A stretch of 37,857 nt of DNA from Streptococcus orisratti DSM 15617. GTDB lineage: Bacteria > Bacillota > Bacilli > Lactobacillales > Streptococcaceae. Positions 1 through 12,155 of the stretch are shown in pieces. Position 1 is the first letter of the stretch; every line of letters starts with the position of its first letter. A program made the position numbers and the translations under genes. Location of the stretch: assembly GCF_000380105.1 (NCBI RefSeq), contig NZ_KB904453.1, forward strand, positions 1 to 37,857. The letters are read 5' to 3'. The notes below the pieces were generated by a model that was given only the letters and a program-made list of their open reading frames with translations, did not search any database and had not been told where the DNA came from.

Positions 1-175
1 GGCTTTCCTCTAGCCCCTCAATACCAGATTCTTTGTACTTCCGAACCCAGTTCGATAGGGTGTCTTTAAACACACCATGGTGCCTAGCTAACCAGCTAAG
101 TGATTTCCCAGCTTCCAAGTGGAGTAGAACAATTTCTAGTTTCTCAGAGACAGACTTTGGACTTCTTTTGGACAT
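1..175 (-). CDS. IS3-family transposase OrfA, N-terminal part (cut by window edge)
   Basis: The reverse strand encodes 58 residues from an ATG at 175 to the window edge, beginning MSKRSPKSVSEKLEI. The segment with SLSWLARHHGV and TLSNWVRKYKESG reads as the helix-turn-helix of IS3/IS150-type OrfA proteins, which bind the element ends. A GGGAG ribosome site lies just upstream of the ATG. The rest of the element is outside the window, so I cannot tell whether it is intact. It reads away from the sugar genes, and its upstream end lies close to the first PTS gene. Confidence 0.75.
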   Translation of the reverse strand, partial: MSKRSPKSVSEKLEIVLLHLEAGKSLSWLARHHGVFKDTLSNWVRKYKESGIEGLEES

Positions 176-212
176 AATAAAACTCCCTTTATAGTTTCTA
201 GTGAAAATTTTT

Positions 213-228
213 GTTTTTTCACTGTCCA
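213..228 (-). repeat. Probable terminal inverted repeat end of the IS3-type element
   Basis: On the reverse strand the sequence TGGACAGTGAAAAAAC sits about 40 bp upstream of the OrfA start. That is where an IS3-family left end is expected, and it begins with the usual TG. The partner end is outside the window, so the exact boundary is inferred. Confidence 0.4.
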
Positions 229-359
229 CCATAAGGGGAGTATATCATTTTTAGATATAACAGATTAATTATTTTTTATTGTTAAGATAAAAATTAAGAA
301 GAAAGCTCTGCTATTTTTCCGTAAAATAAAGGCATCAAAAAACAAAGAGGAGATAAGCT

Positions 360-1739
360 ATGGATTACAAAAAGCTTAGTCAAGACATTCTAGCTAATGT
401 CGGCGGAGAATCTAACATTGAGTCAGTGACGCATTGTGTTACAAGACTACGTTTGAAATTGAAAGATGAGTCTAATGCAAATACCGATGTCATTGAAAAT
501 CTTGATGGTGTTATTGGTGTTGCTAAGGCCAGTGGTCAATATCAAATTATCATTGGGAAAGAGATTGAGAATGTTTATCGGGCATTCTCGGAACTGTTTG
601 AGCATAGCAAACTTCAAGGTGAAGTTGAGGCAGACCAACTACCTGAAAAACCAAAAGGAATCAAGGGCTATTTGAATAACGCCCTAGATGTCTTCATTAG
701 CTGTTTTACTCCCCTTATTCCAGTGATTGCTGGTAGTGGGATGATTAAGGTTCTGTTGTCGCTTTTAGTAACCTTTAAAGTTTTGGACTCTAATGACTCA
801 ACCTACCAGTTGCTTAATATGATTGGTGATGGTGTTTATTATTTCTTGCCAATTCTAGTTGGTTACACAGCAGCTAAGCGTATGAATGTGGATATTTTTA
901 TTGGTATGGTTTTGGGAGCTATTCTTGTTCATCCAACCTTGTTAAAATTAGCAGGAGATAACTCTGCAACTTACACAAGCTTGGCTGGTTTACCAGTGAA
1001 AATTGTTGATTACAGTGCACAAGCATTGCCAGTTATCTTGACTGTTTGGCTGGCTAAATATGTTGATACGTTTACCAACAAAATTTCACCAAATATCGTT
1101 AAAATTTTCTTGCGTCCAATGCTAACTTTACTGATTACAGCACCTATAATGCTGGTTATTATTGCGCCACTTGGTAGTGTTCTGGGAGATTATTTCCAAG
1201 TTTTCTCAAACTTGATGAATCAATGGGGCTGGATTGCTGTTGGTTTGAACGCTGCCTTATTCCCACTTCTTGTCTTGACCGGTATGCACAATGCCTTGAT
1301 TCCACTAATCATCACAATGTTTGCCTCACAAGGTTTCGATGCCGTTTTGATTCCATCGGGTCTGATTGCTAATATTGCTGAAGGTGCTGCAGCTGCTGCA
1401 GTCGCTGTAAGAGCTAAAAATAAACGGACGAAGAGTTTGGCTGCTTCTGCGACAGTTTCTGCCTTAGTAGGTATTACAGAGCCAGCTCTTTATGGTGTTA
1501 ACCTTCGTTTCAAACGTCCGTTCTATGCGATGTTACTTGGTTCTTTGGTATCAGGGTGCCTTGCAGGTCTTTTACACCTAACAGCCTATAGTTTTGTCAG
1601 CCCTAGTCTTTTATCTTTGCCTATCTTTATTGGTAAAAATAGCAATATCGTTACAGCTATTATCAGTGCAGCCCTTGCTTTTGCTGTTACCTTTGCTATT
1701 ACCTATGTTATGGGATTTAATGAAGAACAAAATACGTAG
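360..1739 (+). CDS. PTS beta-glucoside-type transporter EIIBC (no EIIA domain), copy 1
   Basis: 459 residues. It is a membrane permease that imports and 6-phosphorylates a beta-glucoside-type sugar. The N-terminal EIIB domain (about 1-85) has the phosphocysteine motif THCVTRLR with Cys26. A hydrophobic EIIC domain follows (about 105-450) and carries the family motif GITEPALYGV. BglF-type proteins with a fused EIIA run to about 620 residues. This one stops after EIIC, so EIIA must come from elsewhere. The ATG follows a GAGGAG ribosome site. It is followed 62 bp later by a GH1 glucosidase, the usual partner. I found no LicT/BglG-type antiterminator sequence upstream. The exact substrate is unknown. 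Confidence 0.9.
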   Translation: MDYKKLSQDILANVGGESNIESVTHCVTRLRLKLKDESNANTDVIENLDGVIGVAKASGQYQIIIGKEIENVYRAFSELFEHSKLQGEVEADQLPEKPKGIKGYLNNALDVFISCFTPLIPVIAGSGMIKVLLSLLVTFKVLDSNDSTYQLLNMIGDGVYYFLPILVGYTAAKRMNVDIFIGMVLGAILVHPTLLKLAGDNSATYTSLAGLPVKIVDYSAQALPVILTVWLAKYVDTFTNKISPNIVKIFLRPMLTLLITAPIMLVIIAPLGSVLGDYFQVFSNLMNQWGWIAVGLNAALFPLLVLTGMHNALIPLIITMFASQGFDAVLIPSGLIANIAEGAAAAAVAVRAKNKRTKSLAASATVSALVGITEPALYGVNLRFKRPFYAMLLGSLVSGCLAGLLHLTAYSFVSPSLLSLPIFIGKNSNIVTAIISAALAFAVTFAITYVMGFNEEQNT

Positions 1740-1754
1740 GACTTATGTGAAATG

Positions 1755-3208
<1,454 letters not shown>

Positions 3209-3216
3209 GGAGAATC

Positions 3217-4446
3217 ATGAAAAAATATGTAACTTTTGCAACAACTTTGTGCTTGGTATCAGGACTCGCTGCTTGTCAAAATGATAAAATAGCAGAAAGT
3301 GTGGATGTCACAGGCACTTACTCAGCTTATCTCCAAGGAGACGATTGGGGAGAAAGTATCAATAAAATTACTCTTAAACTGGATAAGGAAATCGACGCTT
3401 CAACGATTTCCGGAGATGATTTCTTGATTTCTGAGAAAAAGGAAATTTTCAATTGGATGGAGCCTGAGAGAGGTCTTGTTGAGACAGACTTTGATCGAAC
3501 AGTTATTGAGGCCTATGCTAGTGATGAAAATGGTGAAAAGCAGGACAAGAATAGTGATTATTTAACGATTGAAATGACAGTTGGTCCAAATGATGGCCGC
3601 TATTTCATACAAGCTCCGTATTCACCAACTAGTCAATATCCAAAACTTTATGATGTCACTGTTAAGCTTTCTGAGGATAGCGATTTGACAGGAGGAGGTA
3701 GCCAAGTGACGTCATTAGACATTAATCCGAAGATGACGAACTTATCACATTCTGCAGAGGAATTTATGCTAGACTCTTATCAAGCAAGTGATGGCACTAA
3801 GTATCAATATGCTTATTCTGAACCTGATGAGGACAGCGATACCTTAGTGGTTTGGCTCCATGGTCTTTTGAAAGGTGGTAAGGAAAATACGGATCCTTAT
3901 ATCAGTCTTTTGGGAAATGAAGCCGCAAACCTAGCGAAAGAAGATTTTCAAAAAACAATTGGTGGTGCACATGTCCTAGTACCTCAATCTCCAAGTTTCT
4001 GGATGGATAAAAGTGGTAACGATGAGTTGGTTGATGGGCGTATCGTTTCAGACGGAACTTCTCACTACACTGAATCACTCCATGAATTGATTGCGGAGTA
4101 CAAAGAAAAAGTTGGTGCTAAAAAAGTCATTATCGCAGGCTGCTCTAATGGCGGTTATATGGGGATGATTTTAGCTAGAGAATACGGCACAGAATATGAT
4201 GCTTACATGCTACTTTGTGAAGCTATGGGAGATCAATTTGTCACCGATGATGATATTGAGAAACTAAAAGATTTGCCACTCTACTTTGTTTACTCTAAAG
4301 ACGACACAACAGTTATTCCAGAAGATAATGAAATTCCGACTATTGAGCGTTTGCGAGAAGCAGGAGCAAGCAAAATTCAAGTTACAGTTTATGACCATGT
4401 CAAAGACACCAGCGGACGGCTAACTGATGACAATGGAATTGATTAA
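3217..4446 (+). CDS. Lipoprotein alpha/beta-hydrolase (esterase or peptidase of COG4099 type)
   Basis: 409 residues from the ATG at 3217. I prefer this start to the in-frame TTG at 3205 because GAGGAG at 3207-3212 is a well-placed ribosome site. The N-terminus is a lipoprotein signal with lipobox LAAC (Cys20), so the enzyme should be anchored on the outer face of the membrane. Residues about 25-185 look like a beta-rich Ig-like N-terminal domain. The hydrolase follows, with VVWLHGLLKGG (oxyanion region), the nucleophile elbow GCSNGG (Ser310) and a likely acid in VYSKDDTTVIP. The family usually ends with a GHWSW-like segment carrying the catalytic histidine. Here the protein stops at TDDNGID, so it may be C-terminally truncated. 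In this context it may remove acyl groups or otherwise prepare glycosides outside the cell. The substrate is unknown. Confidence 0.75.
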   Translation: MKKYVTFATTLCLVSGLAACQNDKIAESVDVTGTYSAYLQGDDWGESINKITLKLDKEIDASTISGDDFLISEKKEIFNWMEPERGLVETDFDRTVIEAYASDENGEKQDKNSDYLTIEMTVGPNDGRYFIQAPYSPTSQYPKLYDVTVKLSEDSDLTGGGSQVTSLDINPKMTNLSHSAEEFMLDSYQASDGTKYQYAYSEPDEDSDTLVVWLHGLLKGGKENTDPYISLLGNEAANLAKEDFQKTIGGAHVLVPQSPSFWMDKSGNDELVDGRIVSDGTSHYTESLHELIAEYKEKVGAKKVIIAGCSNGGYMGMILAREYGTEYDAYMLLCEAMGDQFVTDDDIEKLKDLPLYFVYSKDDTTVIPEDNEIPTIERLREAGASKIQVTVYDHVKDTSGRLTDDNGID

Positions 4447-4552
4447 ATATGATTGTTCCAAAAAATCATTTTTACGATACTTTATAAAATTCAGTATAAT
4501 TTATGATATATTTTTTCAATAAGTAGGTATAAAAAGTACTCTTGTCCCCTTG

Positions 4553-4572
4553 AGCTAAAAGCTATAATAATA
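4553..4572 (+). promoter_or_regulatory. Promoter module of PTS copy 2, shared with the oxidoreductase operon
   Basis: AGCTAA, three bases, then CTATAATAATA. It contains a consensus -10 (TATAAT, 4563-4568) about 30 bp before the EIIBC start. The same module, identical at 17 of 20 positions, occurs at 9836-9855. In both places AAAAGT lies 15 or 16 bp further upstream. There is no good -35 at normal spacing, which fits an activator-dependent promoter. Confidence 0.6.
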
Positions 4573-4600
4573 GCATAATATTTCAAAGGAGCATAAGATT

Positions 4601-7449
<2,849 letters not shown>

Positions 7450-7455
7450 ACTCAT

Positions 7456-7487
7456 AAAGCAAGACAATTTGTTTTGCTTTTTTCTTT
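7456..7487 (+). terminator. Rho-independent terminator after PTS/GH1 module 2
   Basis: An 11-bp stem (AAAGCAAGACA pairs with TGTTTTGCTTT, one G-T pair) closes on a 3-nt loop and is followed by TTTCTTT. It separates the glucosidase from the AraC regulator. Confidence 0.8.
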
Positions 7488-7502
7488 ACTTATGGATAAA
7501 AT
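7474..7502 (+). promoter_or_regulatory. Possible promoter of the AraC regulator giving a leaderless mRNA
   Basis: TTGCTT (7474-7479) and TAAAAT (7497-7502) are 17 bp apart. Transcription would be expected to start at about 7507-7511, and the regulator's ATG is at 7509, with no recognisable ribosome site before it. The -35 overlaps the preceding terminator stem. This is suggestive only. Confidence 0.35.
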
Positions 7503-7508
7503 ACTTTT

Positions 7509-9719
7509 ATGACTAAAACTAAAATTTGGGAAAATGTTTCCATCATACAATTAAAAGCAAAAGATGCTATTACAAATTTTACCGAAAATGCTAAGTTAGT
7601 TTATGTTCTCTCGGGAAAAATTGAGGTGGCTTTTGATGATTACACCATGACTTTTGGATTAGGTGAATTTTTTGTAGTACCTAATTTTACAACTGTCAAA
7701 ATTTTGAATGCTGAAAGAAGTAGTCGATTCTATGCTATAGAATTCGCTTATTGGTCTGAAAATGAGGACAAGGGAAAGATAGACATTTTTGAAGGTGATT
7801 CAAAGAGTAAAGGGGAAGCCAGTAATTCAACCCTATCACAATCTTTAGGTAGGATGTTACGCCTTTATTATTTGGAAAAAGAGTCAGCATCTTACTGGGA
7901 GGTAAATGCCCTTTACTTTCAGATTATCAGTAAGTTGGAACAGAAGTATCTGGTTAAACTAGAAGGAAATAAGTGGCAACTATCAGTTGAAAATATAGAA
8001 GCTTATCTTAATCAGAATATTTCTGAGGATTTGTCCCTTGAAGGTCTAGCTGAGGTCTTCTATGTCTCCAAACAATCCATGTCCCGTTTCATGAAGAAGC
8101 ATTTCGACAACACCTTCAGCAAGTATTTACAAGAGAAACGTTTTGAAAAATTTGAACTTTTATTAGCCACAAGTGATACTCCAATTAACAGTTTGGTTTA
8201 TGAAGTGGGCTTTAAAAATCTCAATTCCTTTAATCGCTTATTTAGAAAAAAGTATGGTTTATCTCCCAGAGAATGGCGCCAAGAACATAGTAAAGAGCTA
8301 GTCGATAGCACCGGAACAGAAGAAAAAATAAGCTTTGATGATTTCCAATCCTTTATGGAGGCTTCAAAAAGTAATTTTAGTTTTAATGCTAGCCAAAGTA
8401 AAAAATCTCAGACCTCCAAGTATATTTGGAATCTCTTAAATCTTGAGGCTTTAGGAGATTATCAGACTTATAGGAAAATCAAGTTTATACAATCCAAACT
8501 TACTTTGGATACGCTGCGCTTTCCACTTGATTTACAGAAGAAGGAAGAGGTATATTTTGATAGTTTCCTGGATTTTTTAGAGGACAGGCAGATTAAGCCT
8601 TATATGGTGATAGAGTTATCAGATTCTATTGTCAATAATCGCAGTTTAAATTATTTAAAAAGTTTATATCAACGTTATGGAGCTAAACAATTCAGTCAAT
8701 ATTACATTGAATTCTGCAGTCAGGTAATCAGTCAAGAAACTGTTAGTGAGTACAAGCGCCTTTGTTTTGCCCTAAAACAAATGAGCTCAGACCTTCAATG
8801 TGGTTTTGGCGACTTTAATATCTATGCTGATAAAGACAAAATGGAACAACTTATGGGGTATCCTGATTTAGAAGATAGTATTGATTTCATCGCAATTGAA
8901 GCTTTGCCCATTGTCAAAGAACCTAGCCTATATTCATCAAGAGAGAATATCGTTCTAGGTTCAAATGTAAAAGCAATTTCACGTAAAATTGATGATTTTT
9001 TAGCTATTAGCAGAACCAGAGTTCCTTTTATTTTATCAGGTTATAATTTAACAGCTGACAATTTGGATGACATCAATGACTCAGCCTATAAGTCGGGGTA
9101 TTGTTTGGCCTTTTTAGAACATAATGAAGATAAATTTGCAAAAATCGGCTATGCTAGTTTGCTAGATGATTGGAGTTTAGAACTGGCTAATTCTGCGGAA
9201 TTTATTGGTTCATCTGGGCTCGTGACCAAATCTGGCTTGCCTAAGGTAGAATTATTTGCCTATGACTTTAAAAGTCGTCTACAGGATTACCTTATTGCCA
9301 AAGAGGATGGACTTATTTTGACCACTGATAGGGCAGGATCCTATACAATTTTGGCACATAATCATCAAAAGTTAACGGATTACTATTCTAGCAGTAGGGA
9401 TATTAATCTTCATGAAAGTCAAAACTATGTTTTTGAGACTCAAGGGCGACATTTACAAGTTGAACTTACTAATATTCCAAATGGAACCTATCAGGTAACC
9501 TTTTCTATTTTAGGTCCAAAAGATGGTAATGCCCTTGACGAAGCTAGAAAATACACGGCTTTGAAACAATTTGATGTAAGAATGCTTGATTTTTTAAAGT
9601 TACGAATTCAACCAACTATTTACCAAAAACAGGTCCAAGTGCATGAATCTAAGTTACTTGAGAAGCTTATCCTCAAACCTTTAGAAGTTATCCTTGTTGA
9701 ATTTAGGAGACTTTTGTAG
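7509..9719 (+). CDS. AraC-family regulator fused to a GH39-like (probably non-catalytic) domain
   Basis: 736 residues, far longer than a plain AraC protein. Residues about 10-90 resemble a cupin-like AraC sensor. Residues about 170-258 form the two helix-turn-helix motifs (SLEGLAEVFYVSKQSMSRFMKKH and the VGFKNLNSFNRLFRKKYGLSPREWR region, each shortened here). From about 310 to the end the protein resembles GH39 beta-xylosidases: a barrel, then a beta-sandwich with GLVTKSGLPKVELFAYDF and NGTYQVTFSILG. Where GH39 enzymes have the WNEP acid/base this reads CSQV (Gln405). Where they have the TEW nucleophile it reads SGY (Gly511). I therefore infer a sugar- or glycoside-sensing role. It lies between the two units sharing the promoter module and probably activates both. 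The ATG has no clear ribosome site. Confidence 0.8.
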   Translation: MTKTKIWENVSIIQLKAKDAITNFTENAKLVYVLSGKIEVAFDDYTMTFGLGEFFVVPNFTTVKILNAERSSRFYAIEFAYWSENEDKGKIDIFEGDSKSKGEASNSTLSQSLGRMLRLYYLEKESASYWEVNALYFQIISKLEQKYLVKLEGNKWQLSVENIEAYLNQNISEDLSLEGLAEVFYVSKQSMSRFMKKHFDNTFSKYLQEKRFEKFELLLATSDTPINSLVYEVGFKNLNSFNRLFRKKYGLSPREWRQEHSKELVDSTGTEEKISFDDFQSFMEASKSNFSFNASQSKKSQTSKYIWNLLNLEALGDYQTYRKIKFIQSKLTLDTLRFPLDLQKKEEVYFDSFLDFLEDRQIKPYMVIELSDSIVNNRSLNYLKSLYQRYGAKQFSQYYIEFCSQVISQETVSEYKRLCFALKQMSSDLQCGFGDFNIYADKDKMEQLMGYPDLEDSIDFIAIEALPIVKEPSLYSSRENIVLGSNVKAISRKIDDFLAISRTRVPFILSGYNLTADNLDDINDSAYKSGYCLAFLEHNEDKFAKIGYASLLDDWSLELANSAEFIGSSGLVTKSGLPKVELFAYDFKSRLQDYLIAKEDGLILTTDRAGSYTILAHNHQKLTDYYSSSRDINLHESQNYVFETQGRHLQVELTNIPNGTYQVTFSILGPKDGNALDEARKYTALKQFDVRMLDFLKLRIQPTIYQKQVQVHESKLLEKLILKPLEVILVEFRRLL

Positions 9720-9724
9720 TGAAT

Positions 9725-9768
9725 AATAAAAAAGTATCAAATAAGTTGGTACTTTTTTATTTTGACTT
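9725..9768 (+). terminator. Terminator after the AraC regulator, possibly bidirectional
   Basis: A perfect 12-bp stem (AATAAAAAAGTA with TACTTTTTTATT) has CAA/TTG pairing inside and T-rich sequence after it. The A-run before and T-run after would let it work in either direction. Confidence 0.8.
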
Positions 9769-9835
9769 TTTTATTTTTTTAAAAGTCTGTAAAAATGATG
9801 GAGTAGACAAGTTAAAAGTGACAAGTCATTTTCTT

Positions 9836-9855
9836 AGCTAAGGTCTATAATAATA
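9836..9855 (+). promoter_or_regulatory. Promoter module of the oxidoreductase/deglycosidase operon
   Basis: AGCTAA, GGT, then CTATAATAATA. It holds a consensus -10 (9846-9851) but no normal -35. It matches the module at 4553-4572 at 17 of 20 positions, with AAAAGT again 16 bp upstream. It is a likely target of the AraC regulator encoded immediately before it. Confidence 0.65.
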
Positions 9856-9857
9856 AA

Positions 9858-9871
9858 TGTAAACGATAACA
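9858..9871 (+). promoter_or_regulatory. cre site (CcpA binding)
   Basis: TGTAAACGATAACA matches the Gram-positive cre consensus TGWAANCGNTNWCA at every position. It begins 6 bp after the -10, across the expected transcription start. CcpA bound there should block initiation, so the operon is predicted to be shut off by glucose. Confidence 0.8.
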
Positions 9872-9895
9872 AAACAAAAAAACGGAGGTCATCTC

Positions 9896-10996
9896 ATGAC
9901 TAAACTTAAATTCGGTATCATCGGATGTGGTGGAATTGCCAACAGCAAACATTTCCCAGCTCTTGCAAAACTATCTGACAAACTTGAAATCGTCGCTTTC
10001 TGTGACGTTATTGAAGAACGAGCTGCTAAAGCGGCAGCAGAATACGGTGTAGAAGGTGCTCTTGTAACAACAGACTACCGTGATATTGCTAACCATCCTG
10101 ACATTGATGTTATCCATGTTTTGACACCAAATGTATCTCACTCAGAAATTACAGTTGCCTCACTTGAAGGTGGCAAACACGTTATGTGTGAAAAACCAAT
10201 GGCTATCAACTATGAAGAAGCTAAAGCCATGCTTGATGCAGCTAAACGAACAGGCAAGAAATTGACTATTGGTTACCAAAACCGTTTCCGTGCAGACTCA
10301 TTGGCAACTAAAGATGCTTGTGAAAATGGTGAACTTGGTGACATTTACTTTGCTAAAGCGCATGCAATTCGTCGTAAAGGTGTGCCAACTTGGGGCGTTT
10401 TCCCAGATAAATCGAAACAAGGTGGTGGCCCACTTATTGATATCGGTACTCATGCCCTTGACTTGACTCTTTGGTATATGGATAATTACGAACCGGCTAT
10501 GGTTCTTGGTTCAACTTACCAAAAATTAAAAGATAATCCAATGGGGAATATGTTTGGTCCTTGGGACCCTGAAACTTTTGAAACTGAAGATTCAGCTTTT
10601 GGTCTTATTAAAATGAAAAATGGCGCTACTATTTTCCTTGAAGCTGCTTGGGCGCTTAATATGATTAACCCTAAAGAGGCACAAGTAACTCTTTGTGGTG
10701 ACAAAGGCGGAGCTGAAATGTTTGGTGCAGCTTTCATGGACCAAGGATATGTTGTCTTTAACAAGGCTGCCCATGGTCAATTGGAAGAAACAAAACCTTC
10801 TGAAGCTGGTGGTGTCTTTGGATTTGCAGGTGCAAGCCTTGAGCAACGTGATGCAGAAGCACAACAATGGATTGATGCTATCATCAACGATAAAGAACCA
10901 ATGGTTAAACCAGAACAAGCTATCGTAGTTACTCGTATCCTTGAAGCTATCTACAAATCAGCTGAAACTGGTCAAGTAGTTGTTTTTGATGACTAA
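9896..10996 (+). CDS. Gfo/Idh/MocA-family NAD(P)-dependent oxidoreductase 1 (candidate glucoside 3-dehydrogenase)
   Basis: 366 residues. The N-terminal Rossmann domain has GIIGCGGIANSKHF (residues 7-20), then the EKPMA motif with Lys100. The C-terminal domain holds the catalytic pattern GGGPLIDIGTH with Asp182 and His186. Many members of this family oxidise a sugar hydroxyl to a ketone. In C-glycoside catabolism (DgpA, CarA) the enzyme oxidises C3 of the glucosyl unit, which allows the later C-C cleavage. I infer such a role because the last gene of this operon resembles a deglycosidase beta subunit. A strong ribosome site (CGGAGG) precedes the ATG. It is the first gene of a five-gene operon with a cre site. 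A dehydrogenase of another polyol or inositol cannot be excluded. Confidence 0.85.
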   Translation: MTKLKFGIIGCGGIANSKHFPALAKLSDKLEIVAFCDVIEERAAKAAAEYGVEGALVTTDYRDIANHPDIDVIHVLTPNVSHSEITVASLEGGKHVMCEKPMAINYEEAKAMLDAAKRTGKKLTIGYQNRFRADSLATKDACENGELGDIYFAKAHAIRRKGVPTWGVFPDKSKQGGGPLIDIGTHALDLTLWYMDNYEPAMVLGSTYQKLKDNPMGNMFGPWDPETFETEDSAFGLIKMKNGATIFLEAAWALNMINPKEAQVTLCGDKGGAEMFGAAFMDQGYVVFNKAAHGQLEETKPSEAGGVFGFAGASLEQRDAEAQQWIDAIINDKEPMVKPEQAIVVTRILEAIYKSAETGQVVVFDD

Positions 10997-11025
10997 GTAA
11001 GACGAAGCGGCATGAGGTAAGAAAC

Positions 11026-12096
11026 ATGACAGAAAAGAAACTACATTTTGGTATTATCGGTTTTGGTTTTATGGGGCAAACTCATGCCAAAATGATTACA
11101 GATGACTTAGAATATGCAGAGTTAGTTGCAGTTTGCGATATCAATAAAATGCAGTTAGAAAATGCCCAAGAAGGCTATGAAACTTATTTAACTGCGGATG
11201 AATTGTTGAAAAATGATGCTATTGATACGGTGATTATTGCTGTTCCTAATCATCTTCACTTGGAAATGGTCAAAAAAGTAGCTGCCGCTGGTAAAGATAT
11301 TATCTGTGAAAAGCCAGCTGCTATGAATGCAGAAGAATTTACTCAAATGCAAAAAGCTGTTGAAGAAGCAGGTGTACGTTTTACTATTCACCATCAACGT
11401 CGCTGGGATAAGGATTATCGTATTGCGCGTGAGGTCTATCAAAGCGGTACGCTTGGCGATACTTATACCATTCAAAATAGTCTCTATGGCTTCAACGGTA
11501 ATATGCATGATTGGCACATTTATCCAGAATTTGGTGGCGGTATGCTTTATGATTGGGGAATTCACCTCCTTGACCAAATGTTATTCATGGTTGAAAGCGA
11601 AATTGAAGTAGTTTATGCGACGGTAAAAAATATCATTAATAAAGATGTTGATGACTATTTCAACATTCAACTTCAGTTTAAAAATGGTGTAACTGGTCAA
11701 GTTGAACTGGGAACCTATTTTTTGAGTGATGAAGATGGCTGGTTTGAACGTCATTGGTTCCTTGGTGGTAACGAAGGCAGTGCCAAGATTGATGGTTTTC
11801 ATCCACAAGGGAAGATTACACGTACAACTGATTTACTTCGTAATGTTCCTGGCCAAATTACTATGACGGCAGCTGGTCCAACACGCTCATTTGGCCCTGC
11901 GCCAGAGGGACGAATTGTAACGGAGCCACTTCCAGAAGTGAATACTCAGCACCGCGATTACTTTGATGCATACTATGATTATGTGACTGGCAAAGGTGAC
12001 TTGGTTGTTAAACCAGAACAAATTCTTCGTTTGATGAAACTAATGGATGCTATCCGTGTGTCTGCTAAAGAACATCGTAGTGTTGCATTTGAATAA
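11026..12096 (+). CDS. Gfo/Idh/MocA-family NAD(P)-dependent oxidoreductase 2
   Basis: 356 residues, starting 29 bp after oxidoreductase 1. It has the Rossmann start FGIIGFGFMGQTHAKM, EKPAA (Lys96) and GGGMLYDWGIHLLDQ with Asp176 and His180. It is only distantly similar to its neighbour, so the two probably act on different substrates or in opposite directions. One could oxidise the glycoside at C3, and the other could reduce the released keto-sugar and recycle the cofactor. The HHQRRWDKDY segment (residues 122-131), just after the Rossmann domain, probably lines the substrate pocket. The division of labour is inference. Confidence 0.85.
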   Translation: MTEKKLHFGIIGFGFMGQTHAKMITDDLEYAELVAVCDINKMQLENAQEGYETYLTADELLKNDAIDTVIIAVPNHLHLEMVKKVAAAGKDIICEKPAAMNAEEFTQMQKAVEEAGVRFTIHHQRRWDKDYRIAREVYQSGTLGDTYTIQNSLYGFNGNMHDWHIYPEFGGGMLYDWGIHLLDQMLFMVESEIEVVYATVKNIINKDVDDYFNIQLQFKNGVTGQVELGTYFLSDEDGWFERHWFLGGNEGSAKIDGFHPQGKITRTTDLLRNVPGQITMTAAGPTRSFGPAPEGRIVTEPLPEVNTQHRDYFDAYYDYVTGKGDLVVKPEQILRLMKLMDAIRVSAKEHRSVAFE

Positions 12097-12105
12097 GGAA
12101 TGAGT

Positions 12106-12132
12106 GAGAGCTCGCTTGTAGAGCGAGTTCTC
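12106..12132 (+). repeat. Intercistronic hairpin in the deglycosidase operon
   Basis: GAGAGCTCGCT and AGCGAGTTCTC pair over 11 bp (one G-T pair) with a 5-nt loop. No T-run follows, so it is more likely an RNA stability or processing element than a terminator. It divides the two oxidoreductases from the two TIM-barrel genes. Confidence 0.6.
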
Positions 12133-12155
12133 TATTTGATAGAAAGTGTGAAATA

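Noticed and set aside
180..359. LicT/BglG-type antiterminator upstream of the first PTS gene
   Set aside because: No RAT-like sequence or overlapping terminator is visible, and no BglG-family gene is in the window.
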